Of a stretch of DNA of 64,000 nt, positions 25,222 through 33,929 are shown piece after piece. The translations under genes and the position numbers were made by a program. The notes beneath the pieces are model-generated. The model had not been told where the DNA came from. It did not search any database and saw only the letters and a program-made list of their open reading frames with translations. Position 1 is the first letter of the stretch, and every line of letters starts with the position of its first letter. Origin of the DNA: JBCBCP01 sp039817385 (GTDB lineage: Bacteria; Pseudomonadota; Alphaproteobacteria; Rhodobacterales; Rhodobacteraceae); assembly GCA_039817385.1 (NCBI GenBank), contig JBCBVY010000003.1, positions 1 to 64,000 of the forward strand. The letters are read 5' to 3'.

Positions 25222-26853
25222 TTAACGCTGCGCGGTTTCCCATGCGGGATGGACCCAAGGCGCATCGTTCGCAGGCGGCAAGCGGCGCCCGAGGATATGA
25301 TCGGCCATCTTCTCTCCGGTCATGATCGACGGGCCATTCAGGTTGCCATTGGTGATGCGCGGAAAGACGGACGAATCCACCACGCGAAGCGCCGCCACCC
25401 CGATCACCCGGCCGTCGGGGTCCACCACCGCGCCCGGGTCATCCGCGCGCCCCATCCGGCAGGTGCCGCAGGGGTGATAGGCGCTTTCCACGTGCTCCCG
25501 GATGAAATCATCGAGCGCCGCGTCCGACTGCACGGCGGCCCCCGGCTGGATCTCATGGCGGACAAAGGGCGCAAAGGCCGTCTGCGCAAAGATCTCGCGC
25601 GTCAGGCGGATGCAGGTGCGGAAATCCTCCCAATCCTGCGCCTCCGACATGTAGTTGAAGCGGATGCGCGGCGGGGCGGCGGGATCGGCAGAGCGCAGCG
25701 TGACATCCCCGCGCGCCGCAGAGCGCATCGGCCCGACATGGGCCTGAAAGCCGTGCCCTTCAGCGGCGACCTTCCCGTCATAGCGCACGGCGATGGGCAG
25801 GAAATGGTACTGGATGTCCGGGTATTGCACCCCAGCGCGGCTGCGAATGAAGCCCGCACTTTCGAACTGGTTCGAGGCGCCCAGCCCTTGCCGTGTGAGC
25901 AGCCACTGCGCCCCGATCAGCGCCTTGGACACTAGGTTCCAATGCTTGAAAAGCGTGATGGGCTGCTTTGACGCCATCTGGATGTAAAGCTCGAGGTGGT
26001 CCTGAAGGTTGGCCCCGACACCGGGCCGGTCCGCGGCCACGTCGATCCCATGCTCGGCCAGATGCGCACCGGGGCCAATCCCCGACAGCATCAGCAGTTT
26101 GGGCGAGTTGATGGATGAGGCCGCGAGGATCACTTCCGCCCGCGCGCGCACGGTCCGCCCCCCGGCGAGCGCCACGCCCACCGCGCGGCCCTCCTCCAGG
26201 ATCACCCGTTCTGCCAGCCCGCGCACCACGCCCGCGCCCATCCGCTTTGCGGGTCGCAGGTAGGCATTTGCCGCAGACCAGCGGCGCCCGCGATGCACGG
26301 TCGCCTCCATCGGACCAAAGCCTTCCTGCTGCTGGCCGTTATAGTCCTCGGTCACTTGGTACCCTGCTTGCCGCCCCGCTTCGACAAAAGCGTGGAACAG
26401 GGGATTGGCCCGCGGTCCCCGGCTGATATGCAGCGGCCCGTCGGTGCCGCGCCAGGGCGAGGTGCCGCCGTGCCACGTCTCCATCCGCCGGAAATAGGGC
26501 AGCACGTCCGCATAGCCCCAACCATCCGCCCCCGTATCGCGCCAATGGTCATAATCCAGTGCGTGGCCACGCACATAGACCATCCCGTTGATCGAGGACG
26601 AGCCGCCCAGCACTTTGCCACGCGGGCAAGCCAGCCGCCGCCCGCCAATGTACGGCTCAGGCTCGGACATGTAGCCCCAATCGTAGCGCGCCATGTTCAT
26701 CGGATAGGACAGCGCGGCGGGCATCTGGATCAGCGGCCCCCAATCGGTGCCGCCATGTTCGATCACGAGCACCGACTTGCCGGCCTCTGCCAGCCGGTAG
26801 GCCACGGCACACCCGGCCGAACCGGCCCCGACAATGACGTAATCCGCCTCCAT
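25222..26853 (-). CDS. betA: Choline dehydrogenase (GMC oxidoreductase)
   Basis: 543 residues. The FAD dinucleotide-binding motif YVIVGAGSAGCAVAYRLAEA starts at residue 4, the GMC signature CPRGKVLGGSSSINGMVYVRG lies near 78-98, and the C-terminal catalytic region has SAYHPCGTCRMG and FPRITNGNLNGPSI. It oxidises choline to betaine aldehyde at the membrane. I start at ATG 26853, directly before the FAD motif. It is the last gene of betICBA, separated from betB by a strong inverted repeat and a 240-base gap, so it may be expressed partly from its own promoter. Confidence 0.94.
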   Translation of the reverse strand: MEADYVIVGAGSAGCAVAYRLAEAGKSVLVIEHGGTDWGPLIQMPAALSYPMNMARYDWGYMSEPEPYIGGRRLACPRGKVLGGSSSINGMVYVRGHALDYDHWRDTGADGWGYADVLPYFRRMETWHGGTSPWRGTDGPLHISRGPRANPLFHAFVEAGRQAGYQVTEDYNGQQQEGFGPMEATVHRGRRWSAANAYLRPAKRMGAGVVRGLAERVILEEGRAVGVALAGGRTVRARAEVILAASSINSPKLLMLSGIGPGAHLAEHGIDVAADRPGVGANLQDHLELYIQMASKQPITLFKHWNLVSKALIGAQWLLTRQGLGASNQFESAGFIRSRAGVQYPDIQYHFLPIAVRYDGKVAAEGHGFQAHVGPMRSAARGDVTLRSADPAAPPRIRFNYMSEAQDWEDFRTCIRLTREIFAQTAFAPFVRHEIQPGAAVQSDAALDDFIREHVESAYHPCGTCRMGRADDPGAVVDPDGRVIGVAALRVVDSSVFPRITNGNLNGPSIMTGEKMADHILGRRLPPANDAPWVHPAWETAQR

Positions 26854-26854
26854 C

Positions 26855-26947
26855 TCAGCTTCGGTGATTCTGCAAAGGGTCAAGGATGCGCAGCACCGCG
26901 CGGATGCGCGGCTTGTCCTTGAGGCTTTGCGGAATCGCCCCCACCAT
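26855..26947 (-). CDS. Possible 30-residue upstream peptide of betA
   Basis: A short frame reading MVGAIPQSLKDKPRIRAVLR and on to QNHRS ends with TGA one base before the betA ATG, giving stop-start proximity typical of coupling. GC content at third positions is coding-like, but no good ribosome-binding site is seen. It could be a leader peptide, a gene remnant or chance. Confidence 0.2.
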   Translation of the reverse strand: MVGAIPQSLKDKPRIRAVLRILDPLQNHRS

Positions 26948-27040
26948 GAGTGAGGTGTCTTTAGGCGCACAAGGCGCCCTCAAGCACCTCTCAGCAAAAA
27001 CACAAACGCCCGCCACAAGCACAGCACTCGGGTAACGCCC

Positions 27041-27091
27041 CGCGTTTTTTGGCACGCGGGGTGGGTGGGCGGGAGCGTGCCAAAAAACGCG
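27041..27091 (-). terminator. Perfect 17-bp inverted repeat after betB
   Basis: Arms 27041-27057 (CGCGTTTTTTGGCACGC) and 27075-27091 pair perfectly around a 17-base G-rich loop. The hairpin begins two bases after the betB stop. The run of T lies inside the stem rather than after it, so it may be an RNA-stability or partial attenuation element between betB and betA. Confidence 0.6.
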
Positions 27092-27093
27092 GC

Positions 27094-28554
27094 TCAAAAC
27101 GGCGCCTCCAGATCGTCCATGCGGACAAAGACCGACTTCAGCTGCGAATAGTGTTCCACCGCCGCCTTGGAATTCTCCCGCCCGACGCCGGACAGTTTGG
27201 ACCCGCCAAAGGGCACCTCCACGGGCGCGTCGTTATAGGTGTTGATGTAGCAGGTGCCCGCCTCGAACGCCGCCGCCACCCGGTGCGCGCGGGCCATGTC
27301 GCGGGTGAAAACCCCCGCGGACAGACCAAATTCGGTGGCGTTGGCGCGGGCCAAAACCTCTGCCTCGTCCTCAAAATCCAGCACCGCCATCACCGGGCCA
27401 AAAATCTCTTCGCGCGCGATGGTCATCTCGTCCGTGACCCCGGCAAAGACCGTGGGCTCCAGAAAGAAACCGTCCCCCTCCACGCGCTTTCCGCCAAGCA
27501 CCAGGTCCGCGCCTTCCTCGATCCCTTTGGCGATATAGCCTTCGACAATTTCGCGCTGGCGGGCGCTAACCATCGGGCCAAAGGAGGTCTCCGGGTCCAT
27601 CGGATCGCCGAGCTTTGCGTTTTGCACCCGCTCTACAAGCCGGGTCAGGAAGGCCTGGCGCATTCCCGCCTGCACAAAGACCCGCGTTCCGTTTGAGCAG
27701 ACCTGCCCCGAGGAATAGAAATTGCCAAGGATCGCGCCGGAGACGGCGTTGTCCACATCCGCGTCGTCGAAGATGATCAGGGGCGACTTGCCGCCCAGCT
27801 CCATCGTGACGTGTTTGATCCCCTGGGCTGCCGCCGCATAGACCTTGCGCCCGGTTGGCATGGAGCCAGTGAGCGAGACCTTGTCCACCCGCGCATCCTC
27901 AACCAGCGCTGCCCCCACGGCCCCGGCACCCTGCACCACGTTGTAAAGCCCCGCGGGCAAGCCCGCTGCATGCAGGATCTCAGCCACTTTCAGCGCGCAG
28001 AGCGGCGTTGTCTCGGACGGTTTGAACACCATCGCATTGCCTAAGCTGAGCGCCGGCGCACCCTTCCAGCACGCGATCTGCGTGGGGTAGTTCCACGCGC
28101 CGATCCCCACGCAGACCCCCAGCGGCTCGCGCCGCGTGTAGGCCCAATTGCCGTGGCCCAGATCGATATGCTCGCCCGTGAGAGACGCAGCGAGGCCACC
28201 GAAATATTCCAGCGCGTCGGCGCCGGAGGTGGCATCAACCACGCTGGTCTCCGCGTACGGTTTGCCCGTGTCGTAGGTTTCCAGAACGCTGAGGGCGTGG
28301 TTCCGCTCCCGCATGATCTCCGCCGCGCGGCGCAGGATACGGCCCCGTTCGGTGCCGCTCAGCCGGGCCCACTTCGTTTGGGCCCTCTTCGCGGCGGACA
28401 GCGCCTTGTCGATGATTGAAGGCGTGGCAGCGTGCACGCGGGCGACCACTTTGCCAGTGAAGGGGTAGATCACCTCGATCACGTCGCCCTTCGTGTCCTC
28501 GACATATTGGCCGTCGATGAAATGGCTGGCGGTGGGTTGGGTGTCGTAGGTCAT
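27094..28554 (-). CDS. betB: Betaine-aldehyde dehydrogenase
   Basis: 486 residues of the aldehyde dehydrogenase superfamily, oxidising betaine aldehyde to glycine betaine with NAD(P)+. Landmarks: GIGAWNYPTQIACWKGAPAL (substrate and cofactor region), FKPSETTP, the catalytic Glu in TMELGGKSP and catalytic Cys in SSGQVCSNGTRVFV, and EEIFGPVM. The residues match the BADH subgroup. I start at ATG 28554 (MTYDTQPTASHFIDGQYV). A REP-like element fills the 50-base gap after betC. Confidence 0.95.
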   Translation of the reverse strand: MTYDTQPTASHFIDGQYVEDTKGDVIEVIYPFTGKVVARVHAATPSIIDKALSAAKRAQTKWARLSGTERGRILRRAAEIMRERNHALSVLETYDTGKPYAETSVVDATSGADALEYFGGLAASLTGEHIDLGHGNWAYTRREPLGVCVGIGAWNYPTQIACWKGAPALSLGNAMVFKPSETTPLCALKVAEILHAAGLPAGLYNVVQGAGAVGAALVEDARVDKVSLTGSMPTGRKVYAAAAQGIKHVTMELGGKSPLIIFDDADVDNAVSGAILGNFYSSGQVCSNGTRVFVQAGMRQAFLTRLVERVQNAKLGDPMDPETSFGPMVSARQREIVEGYIAKGIEEGADLVLGGKRVEGDGFFLEPTVFAGVTDEMTIAREEIFGPVMAVLDFEDEAEVLARANATEFGLSAGVFTRDMARAHRVAAAFEAGTCYINTYNDAPVEVPFGGSKLSGVGRENSKAAVEHYSQLKSVFVRMDDLEAPF

Positions 28555-28564
28555 TGGATTCTGT

Positions 28565-28597
28565 GCCTCCGGCGGGGATTTTTTGGAACAGAGAAGG
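28565..28597 (-). repeat. REP-like dispersed repeat (type 2) between betC and betB
   Basis: Minus-strand reading CCTTCTCTGTTCCAAAAAAT then CCCCGCCGGAGGC. Near-identical copies at 43322-43355 and 53639-53671 and a looser one at 57667-57693. Confidence 0.75.
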
Positions 28598-28603
28598 GGG
28601 GAC

Positions 28604-30109
28604 CTATTCGCCTCTGGGGAAGCGGGCGCGCTCTTCGAGCTTGTTGAGGTCGAGGTGGTTGCGCATGTAGCGCTCGGATGCCTGTTGAAGGGGCTGGTAG
28701 TCCCAGGGGTAGTAGCCGCCTTGCCGCAGCGCATCATAGACGACCCAGCGGCGGGCTTGGCTGGCGCGGACTTCGGCGTCAAAGCGGGCGAGGTCCCAGC
28801 GGGCCTCGGACTTGGTGCGCAGTGCGGTGAGGGTGCCTTGGTGTTCGGGCGCTTCGGCGAGGTTGGCCCGCTCGTGCGGATCATCGTCCAAATTGAAGAG
28901 TTGGTCGGGGTCCAGCGCGCAGCGGGTGTATTTCCAAGGCCCATAGCGCAGGCAGACGAGCGGGGCATAAGACGCTTCCGCCGCGTATTCCATCGCCACC
29001 GGAGCCTCGCGCGCCGCGCCCCGGCCTTGGGGGACGAGGCTTTGCCCCGTGGTCCAGGGGGCGACGTCGGACATGTCCACGCCCGCCAGATCGCAAAGCG
29101 TCGGGCAGACGTCGATCGTGCTGACCGGGTCGGTGACCAGACCCGCCGCCATCCCCTGCGCGGCGATCATCAGGGGCACGCGGGCGGAGCCTTCATAGAA
29201 GGACATCTTGAACCACAGCCCCCGCGCGCCGAGCATATCGCCGTGGTCGGAGACAAAGAGGATGATTGCCTCTTGCCGTGTGCCCTCCAGCGCCTCCAGC
29301 ACTTCGCCGATCTTGTCGTCGAGGTAGGAGATGTTCGCGAAATAGGCGCGGCGGGAGCGGCGGATATCGTCTTCCGAAATGTCGTAGCTGCGCCAGTCAT
29401 TGGCATCAAAGATGCGCTGGCTGTGCGGGTCGTGGTCTTCGTAGGCCAGTGCGGGCACCTCCGGCAGAAGGTGCGCGCAATCCTCATACAAATCCCAGTA
29501 TTTCTTGCGCGCCACGTACGGGTCATGCGGGTGGGTGAAGGACACCGTCAGGCACCAAGGCCGCGCGGGATCACGGGCCAGGTCATAGACCTTGCGCGTG
29601 GCGTGATAAGCAACCTCGTCATCATATTCGAGCTGGTTGGTGATCTCGGCCACGCCCGCGCCCGTGACGGAGCCCATGTTGTGATACCACCAGTCGATCC
29701 GCTCCCCGGGTTTGCGGTAATCTGGGGTCCAGCCGAAATCGGCGGGGTAGACATCTGTGGTTAGCCGCTCTTCAAAGCCGTGCAGCTGGTCGGGGCCAAC
29801 GAAGTGCATCTTGCCCGCAAGGCACGTGTGATAGCCCGCGCGGCGCAGGTGGTGGGCGTAGGTGGGGATGTCGCTGCGGAACTCGGCCGCGTTGTCATAG
29901 ACCCCCGTGACCGAGGGCAACTGGCCCGACATGAAGGCCGCGCGCCCCGGCGCGCAAAGCGGTGAGGCGGTGTAGGCATTGGCAAAGCGGGTGCTGCGCG
30001 CCGCCAGTTTCTTGAGGTTTGGCGCGTGCAGCCAGTCCGCGGGACCGTCGGGGAACAGCGTGCCGTTCAGCTGGTCCACCATAAAGATCAAGATGTTGGG
30101 TTTGCTCAT
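28604..30109 (-). CDS. betC: Choline-sulfatase
   Basis: 501 residues of the alkaline-phosphatase/sulfatase fold that hydrolyses choline-O-sulfate to choline and sulfate. The N-terminus has NILIFMVDQLNGTLFPDG with the metal Asp. The sulfatase signature SPLCAPGRAAFMSGQ (about 49-63) holds the Cys converted to formylglycine. Later FVSDHGDMLGARGLW provides further metal ligands, and the C-terminus has the choline-sulfatase-type YDALRQGGYYPWDYQP. I start at ATG 30109, which overlaps the betI stop as ATGA, instead of the in-frame ATG three codons earlier. Confidence 0.95.
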   Translation of the reverse strand: MSKPNILIFMVDQLNGTLFPDGPADWLHAPNLKKLAARSTRFANAYTASPLCAPGRAAFMSGQLPSVTGVYDNAAEFRSDIPTYAHHLRRAGYHTCLAGKMHFVGPDQLHGFEERLTTDVYPADFGWTPDYRKPGERIDWWYHNMGSVTGAGVAEITNQLEYDDEVAYHATRKVYDLARDPARPWCLTVSFTHPHDPYVARKKYWDLYEDCAHLLPEVPALAYEDHDPHSQRIFDANDWRSYDISEDDIRRSRRAYFANISYLDDKIGEVLEALEGTRQEAIILFVSDHGDMLGARGLWFKMSFYEGSARVPLMIAAQGMAAGLVTDPVSTIDVCPTLCDLAGVDMSDVAPWTTGQSLVPQGRGAAREAPVAMEYAAEASYAPLVCLRYGPWKYTRCALDPDQLFNLDDDPHERANLAEAPEHQGTLTALRTKSEARWDLARFDAEVRASQARRWVVYDALRQGGYYPWDYQPLQQASERYMRNHLDLNKLEERARFPRGE

Positions 30110-30663
30110 GTCGTCCACTTGTCCAGCGCCTTTCGCGCAACATCTTCGGCCCCGCCAGCGCCGGTGAGCGCCGCGCGCAGGTAGAGCCCGTCAATCAGTG
30201 CGCCCAGCATCGCCGCCACCACGTTCGGGTCATCGCAAAGCGGGCGCAGCGCGTGGCGCAGGTTGCTGTGCAACCGGGTTTGGTAGATGTGCAGCAGCCG
30301 CTGCATCTCGGGCCGGTCCGCAGCCTGGGCGTAGAGTGTCATCCACGCGCGGACGGTTTCGGGGTCAAAGCAGGACGGCGCGAAGCTGGCCGCAATGATC
30401 GCCTCTGCCCTTTCGCGCGGGCTGTTTGCCGCGCGCAGGGCCGCGCGTACCTCCGCCCCGAAATCGCGCAGGATACGCCGCATGGCAGAGGCGAGGATTT
30501 GGTCCTTGCCGCCAAAATAGTGATGCGCCAGCGCGCTGGACACACCCGCCCGCCGCGCAATGCGGGCGACGGTCACGTCAAGCGATCCGGCCGCGCCAAT
30601 CTCTGCGATCGTGGCGGTCTCAAGCGCGTCGCGGCGCAGCGGCTCCATTCCCTGCTTTGGCAT
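30106..30663 (-). CDS. betI: TetR-family choline-responsive repressor
   Basis: 185 residues. The TetR N-terminal helix-turn-helix is seen as TVARIARRAGVSSALAHHYF (about 31-50), followed by GGKDQILASAMRRIL; the C-terminal helical domain resembles the BetI ligand domain (SFAPSCFDPETVRAWMTLYA). BetI represses the bet operon and releases DNA when choline is present. It heads betICBA in the order known from Sinorhizobium. An 18-base palindrome lies 20 bases upstream of its start. No strong ribosome-binding site is seen. Confidence 0.92.
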   Translation of the reverse strand: MPKQGMEPLRRDALETATIAEIGAAGSLDVTVARIARRAGVSSALAHHYFGGKDQILASAMRRILRDFGAEVRAALRAANSPRERAEAIIAASFAPSCFDPETVRAWMTLYAQAADRPEMQRLLHIYQTRLHSNLRHALRPLCDDPNVVAAMLGALIDGLYLRAALTGAGGAEDVARKALDKWTT

Positions 30664-30682
30664 GTATCAGAGGGTGGTTTTT

Positions 30683-30700
30683 ATTGACTGACGAGTCAAT
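30683..30700. promoter_or_regulatory. Palindromic probable BetI operator
   Basis: ATTGACT-GACG-AGTCAAT is a perfect palindrome with 7-bp arms, 20 bases upstream of the betI ATG. Its size and ATTGA..TCAAT ends resemble TetR-family and BetI boxes. I infer autorepression of the bet operon. Confidence 0.7.
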
Positions 30701-30710
30701 CAAGAAAGGA

Positions 30711-31613
30711 TTAGAGCTTCGTCGCCGGGGTTGGCGGCGTCGTGGCCCGCCCCCTCAGCTGCGCCTCGCGGAAAGTGATGAACGTCACCGCGCCGAGGAT
30801 GCACAGGCCCCCGAGGATGACGAAGGCATCCACCGCCTCGGCGAAGACGAAATAGCCCAGCACCGTCGCCCAGACGAGCTGCAGGAAGGTGATCGGCTGG
30901 GTCACCGTCACCGGCGCGGCGGCAAAGGCAAGCGTCATCGTGTAATGCCCCGCGGTCGCGAAACAGGCCACAAGGAACAGCAGCGCCACGTCCTCCCAGC
31001 TGGGCGTGACCCAGACGGCGATGGCAAAGGGCGCAAGGAACAGGGTCACAAAGATCGACAACATCGCCACCACGATGGAGGCAGGCAGCTCATCCGCTGC
31101 GATCTTGGCCGTCAGGTAGCTGCCCGCAAAGACCACGCCCGCCAGCAGCATCGCCCAGTGTCCCGGCGCGACCTCGCGAAAGCCGGGGCGCAGGATGATC
31201 GCCGTGCCGACCAGCGCCACCACCACCGCCGCAATGCGCCGCGCGGCCAGCCGTTCGCCCAGAAACAGCGCGGCGCCGATGCTGACATAGACCGGGGCGA
31301 GGTAGTTCATCGCCGTGACTTCGGCGATGGGGATGCGCGTCATGGCAAAGAACCACAGCATCACGCCCAGTGCGTGGCACGCCCCGCGGACTGAAAACAG
31401 CGTCCATTGGCGGCGGGTGAGCCGCATGGCAAGCAGACTGCGCGCCACCGGCAGCAAGAAGACAAGGCCGAGCAGGTAGCGCAGAAAGGCCGATTGCGCG
31501 GGCGGCACCTCGGGCCCCATGTATTTGACAATCGCCGTCACCGCGACAAAGCATAGGCCCGTCGCCAGCATCCAGAAGATGCCGCGCAGTGGATCGCTTG
31601 GGGTGGTCGTCAT
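30711..31613 (-). CDS. EamA-family (DMT) transporter
   Basis: 300 residues with about ten membrane helices in two EamA repeats (about 10-140 and 152-285). The repeat signatures include SAFLRYLLGLVFLLPVAR and a short Arg-rich loop before helix 3. Such proteins export amino acids or metabolites; the substrate is unknown. The gene lies beyond the betI operator on the same strand and ends ten bases before it, so read-through into bet is conceivable, but the promoter and operator suggest independent control. Confidence 0.87.
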   Translation of the reverse strand: MTTTPSDPLRGIFWMLATGLCFVAVTAIVKYMGPEVPPAQSAFLRYLLGLVFLLPVARSLLAMRLTRRQWTLFSVRGACHALGVMLWFFAMTRIPIAEVTAMNYLAPVYVSIGAALFLGERLAARRIAAVVVALVGTAIILRPGFREVAPGHWAMLLAGVVFAGSYLTAKIAADELPASIVVAMLSIFVTLFLAPFAIAVWVTPSWEDVALLFLVACFATAGHYTMTLAFAAAPVTVTQPITFLQLVWATVLGYFVFAEAVDAFVILGGLCILGAVTFITFREAQLRGRATTPPTPATKL

Positions 31614-31755
31614 AGCGCCATAGGTTCAGATGGCTGCAAGCTGTGCAACCCTGCGATCAGCTTTGCGTGATGATCTGCATTGCAAACCTTGGCGTATATC
31701 TCAGCAAGGCCCATATGGGCCCAACCAAGACGTTCAAGAACAAGGAAAAAGAACA

Positions 31756-32004
31756 ATGTTGGACGACACACAAACCATCGGCCTTACGGCGCGCGAACTG
31801 GAGTTAATCGAGGCGGCGCTGCAGACGCAGGAGAAGATCCTGAGCGTGCAAAGCCGCGCGGGCGGCGGACAGGCCAAGGCGCGGCTGGCCGATCTGCAAG
31901 GCGTGCAGCGGCGCATCCGGGGGATGGTCCCGAAAGAGCCGCGCGTGCCCCTGTGGACGCGGATATTGCGGGCCCTGCCCTGCCCGCGCTGCGCCGAAGC
32001 CTGA
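31756..32004 (+). CDS. Small hypothetical protein with C-terminal CPRC
   Basis: 82 residues, mostly helical (LTARELELIEAALQTQEKIL and ARLADLQGVQRRIRGM), ending in a basic/hydrophobic tail with a CPRC pair (ALPCPRCAEA). AAGGA lies 10 bases before ATG 31756. It faces yebC, ending 11 bases from the yebC stop. No family recognised; the helical hairpin plus CxxC tail could bind metal or a partner. Confidence 0.6.
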   Translation: MLDDTQTIGLTARELELIEAALQTQEKILSVQSRAGGGQAKARLADLQGVQRRIRGMVPKEPRVPLWTRILRALPCPRCAEA

Positions 32005-32015
32005 GGCGGAAAGGC

Positions 32016-32759
32016 TCAGCCCAGCTGGGCCATCACCGCGTCAGTCGCCTCGAAATTGGTGGTGACGTTCTGAACGTCATCATCATCCTCAAGCGCATCA
32101 ATCAGCTTCATCAGCTTTTCCATGCCGTCCAGGTCCATCTCGGTCGTGGTGGTGGGGCGCCAGACCAGCTTGGTGGACTCAGATTCGCCCAGTTCCGCCT
32201 CCAGCGCACTTGAGACGTCGTTCAGGTCACTGTCGGCGCACCATATCACGTGCCCGTCCTCGGCGCTTTCCACATCCTCTGCGCCCGCCTCGATGGCGGC
32301 CATCATGACGGTGTCTGCGTCGCCCACATCGGCCGGGTAGGTCACCGCGCCCTTGCGCTCGAACATGAAACCGACGCTGCCCGTCTCCCCAAGGTTGCCG
32401 CCGTTCTTGGAAAAGGTCGAGCGCACGTTGGACGCAGTCCGATTGCGGTTGTCGGTCATCGCCTCAACGATCACCGCGACGCCGTTCGGGCCATAGCCCT
32501 CATACCGGATCTCTTCGTAATCCTCACCGTCCCCGGCCTGGGATTTCTTGATCGCGCGTTCGATGTTGTCCTTGGGCATGGACTGGCCCTTGGCCTCTTT
32601 GACCGCAAGGCGCAGGCGCGGGTTCTTGTCCGGGTCCGGATCGCCCATCTTGGCCGCGATGGTGATCTCCTTGGAGAGCTTCGAGAACAGCTTCGCCCGC
32701 AGCTTGTCCTGCCGTCCCTTGCGATGCTGAATATTCGCCCATTTGGAATGGCCCGCCAT
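32016..32759 (-). CDS. yebC: YebC/PmpR family protein
   Basis: 247 residues beginning MAGHSKWANIQHRKGRQDK, the invariant YebC N-terminus, followed by KNPRLRLAVKEAKGQSMPKD and the acidic C-terminal domain. YebC proteins act as transcription regulators (PmpR) and, for some members, as translation factors that relieve ribosome stalling at proline runs. I start at ATG 32759. It often neighbours ruvC in other bacteria, but not here. Confidence 0.95.
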   Translation of the reverse strand: MAGHSKWANIQHRKGRQDKLRAKLFSKLSKEITIAAKMGDPDPDKNPRLRLAVKEAKGQSMPKDNIERAIKKSQAGDGEDYEEIRYEGYGPNGVAVIVEAMTDNRNRTASNVRSTFSKNGGNLGETGSVGFMFERKGAVTYPADVGDADTVMMAAIEAGAEDVESAEDGHVIWCADSDLNDVSSALEAELGESESTKLVWRPTTTTEMDLDGMEKLMKLIDALEDDDDVQNVTTNFEATDAVMAQLG

Positions 32760-32906
32760 GTCCGCCTCCTTGCCCTGACCTGCGCCGCCGGTTTTTAGTT
32801 CAGCGCCAAGCGCTGGGCAAGGGAGGGCGCGCAATTGCGCACGGGGGATGTGCGGTGTCCTTTGGGGTCATGGCGCTAGGGTTGGTTTTATTAGGAGGAA
32901 ACGCGC

Positions 32907-33836
32907 ATGGGCGTGATGATCGACGGCACCTATCAGGTGGAAGACCCCGGCCCTGGCACGACGGTGCAGGGTCATTACGAGCGCGCGCGCAGCACGTTGC
33001 GGGACATGGGGCTGAGCGATGACCCCTCCCGCTACCACCTTTATGTCGCGTGGAACTGCCCGTGGGCCCACCGGGCGCTGCTGGTCCGCGCCGCGCTGGA
33101 CCTGCCGATCACGCTCTCCATCGCTAGGCCCGCGCGCACGGATCAGGGCTGGGTGTTCGACGCAGAAGGCCCCTTTGCCGATCTCCTCCTTGGCGTGCGC
33201 GCGCTGCATGAGGTCTACGCGCGCCAGACGCCCGCCTACACGGGGCGCATCACAGTGCCCGTGCTCTGGGACAAGCAAACAGGCCAGATCGTCAACAACG
33301 AAAGCGCGGACATCGCCCGGATGCTGTCCGAAGTCTTTGACCCGGAACGCCGTCTGATCCCCGCGGCGCAGCTTGAAGAGATCGACCGCTGGAACGCGCA
33401 CATCCACAAGGCCATCAACAACGGCGTCTACCGCGCCGGGTTCGCCCGCACCCAAGCGGCTTATGATGAGGCCGTGCACGCCCTCTTCGACGCGCTGGAC
33501 GGGCTGGAGGCGCACCTTGTACACAACGACACCCTGACCGGCAGGGCGGTGACCGAAGCCGATCTGCGCCTGTTCCCCACCCTTGCCCGGTTCGACGTCG
33601 CCTACCACTACGCGTTCAAATGCAACACTCGCCGCCTGCAGGACTACCCAAACCTATGGGACTACGCCCGTGCCCTTTACGCCCTGCCCGGTGTTGCAGA
33701 GACAGTGAAACCCGACATCTATAAAGCCGGCTATTTCTCCAAATCCGAGCTGCGCAACCCGCTGGGTATCGTGCCAGCCGGCCCCTCGATAAACTGGACG
33801 GAACCCACGACCCGCTCGTTGAAGTGGCCATCCTAG
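32907..33836 (+). CDS. Glutathionyl-hydroquinone reductase (Xi-class GST)
   Basis: 309 residues with the S-glutathionyl-(chloro)hydroquinone reductase layout. The catalytic Cys lies in YVAWNCPWAHRALLVRA (Cys near residue 51), the thioredoxin-like domain has ITVPVLWDKQTGQIVNNESAD (cis-Pro and GSH-contact Glu-Ser), and the helical domain holds the Xi-class Tyr region RFDVAYHYAFKCNTRRL. It reduces glutathionyl-hydroquinones with GSH. TAGGAGGAAACGC is a strong ribosome-binding site. A REP-like repeat begins 11 bases after the stop. Confidence 0.93.
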   Translation: MGVMIDGTYQVEDPGPGTTVQGHYERARSTLRDMGLSDDPSRYHLYVAWNCPWAHRALLVRAALDLPITLSIARPARTDQGWVFDAEGPFADLLLGVRALHEVYARQTPAYTGRITVPVLWDKQTGQIVNNESADIARMLSEVFDPERRLIPAAQLEEIDRWNAHIHKAINNGVYRAGFARTQAAYDEAVHALFDALDGLEAHLVHNDTLTGRAVTEADLRLFPTLARFDVAYHYAFKCNTRRLQDYPNLWDYARALYALPGVAETVKPDIYKAGYFSKSELRNPLGIVPAGPSINWTEPTTRSLKWPS

Positions 33837-33846
33837 CGCCCCCCGT

Positions 33847-33896
33847 TTCTTCTGGCCAAAAATATGCCGGGGGGTTTGGGGGGCTGGCCCCCCAGC
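33847..33896 (+). repeat. REP-like dispersed repeat (type 1)
   Basis: TTCTTCTGGCCAAAAATATG, then CCGGGGGG and a GGGGGGCTGGCCCCCC hairpin, between convergent genes. The hairpin could act as a shared terminator. Confidence 0.78.
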
Positions 33897-33929
33897 GGGT
33901 CGAACCAGGCGCAGCCGGTCCGAAACCCC

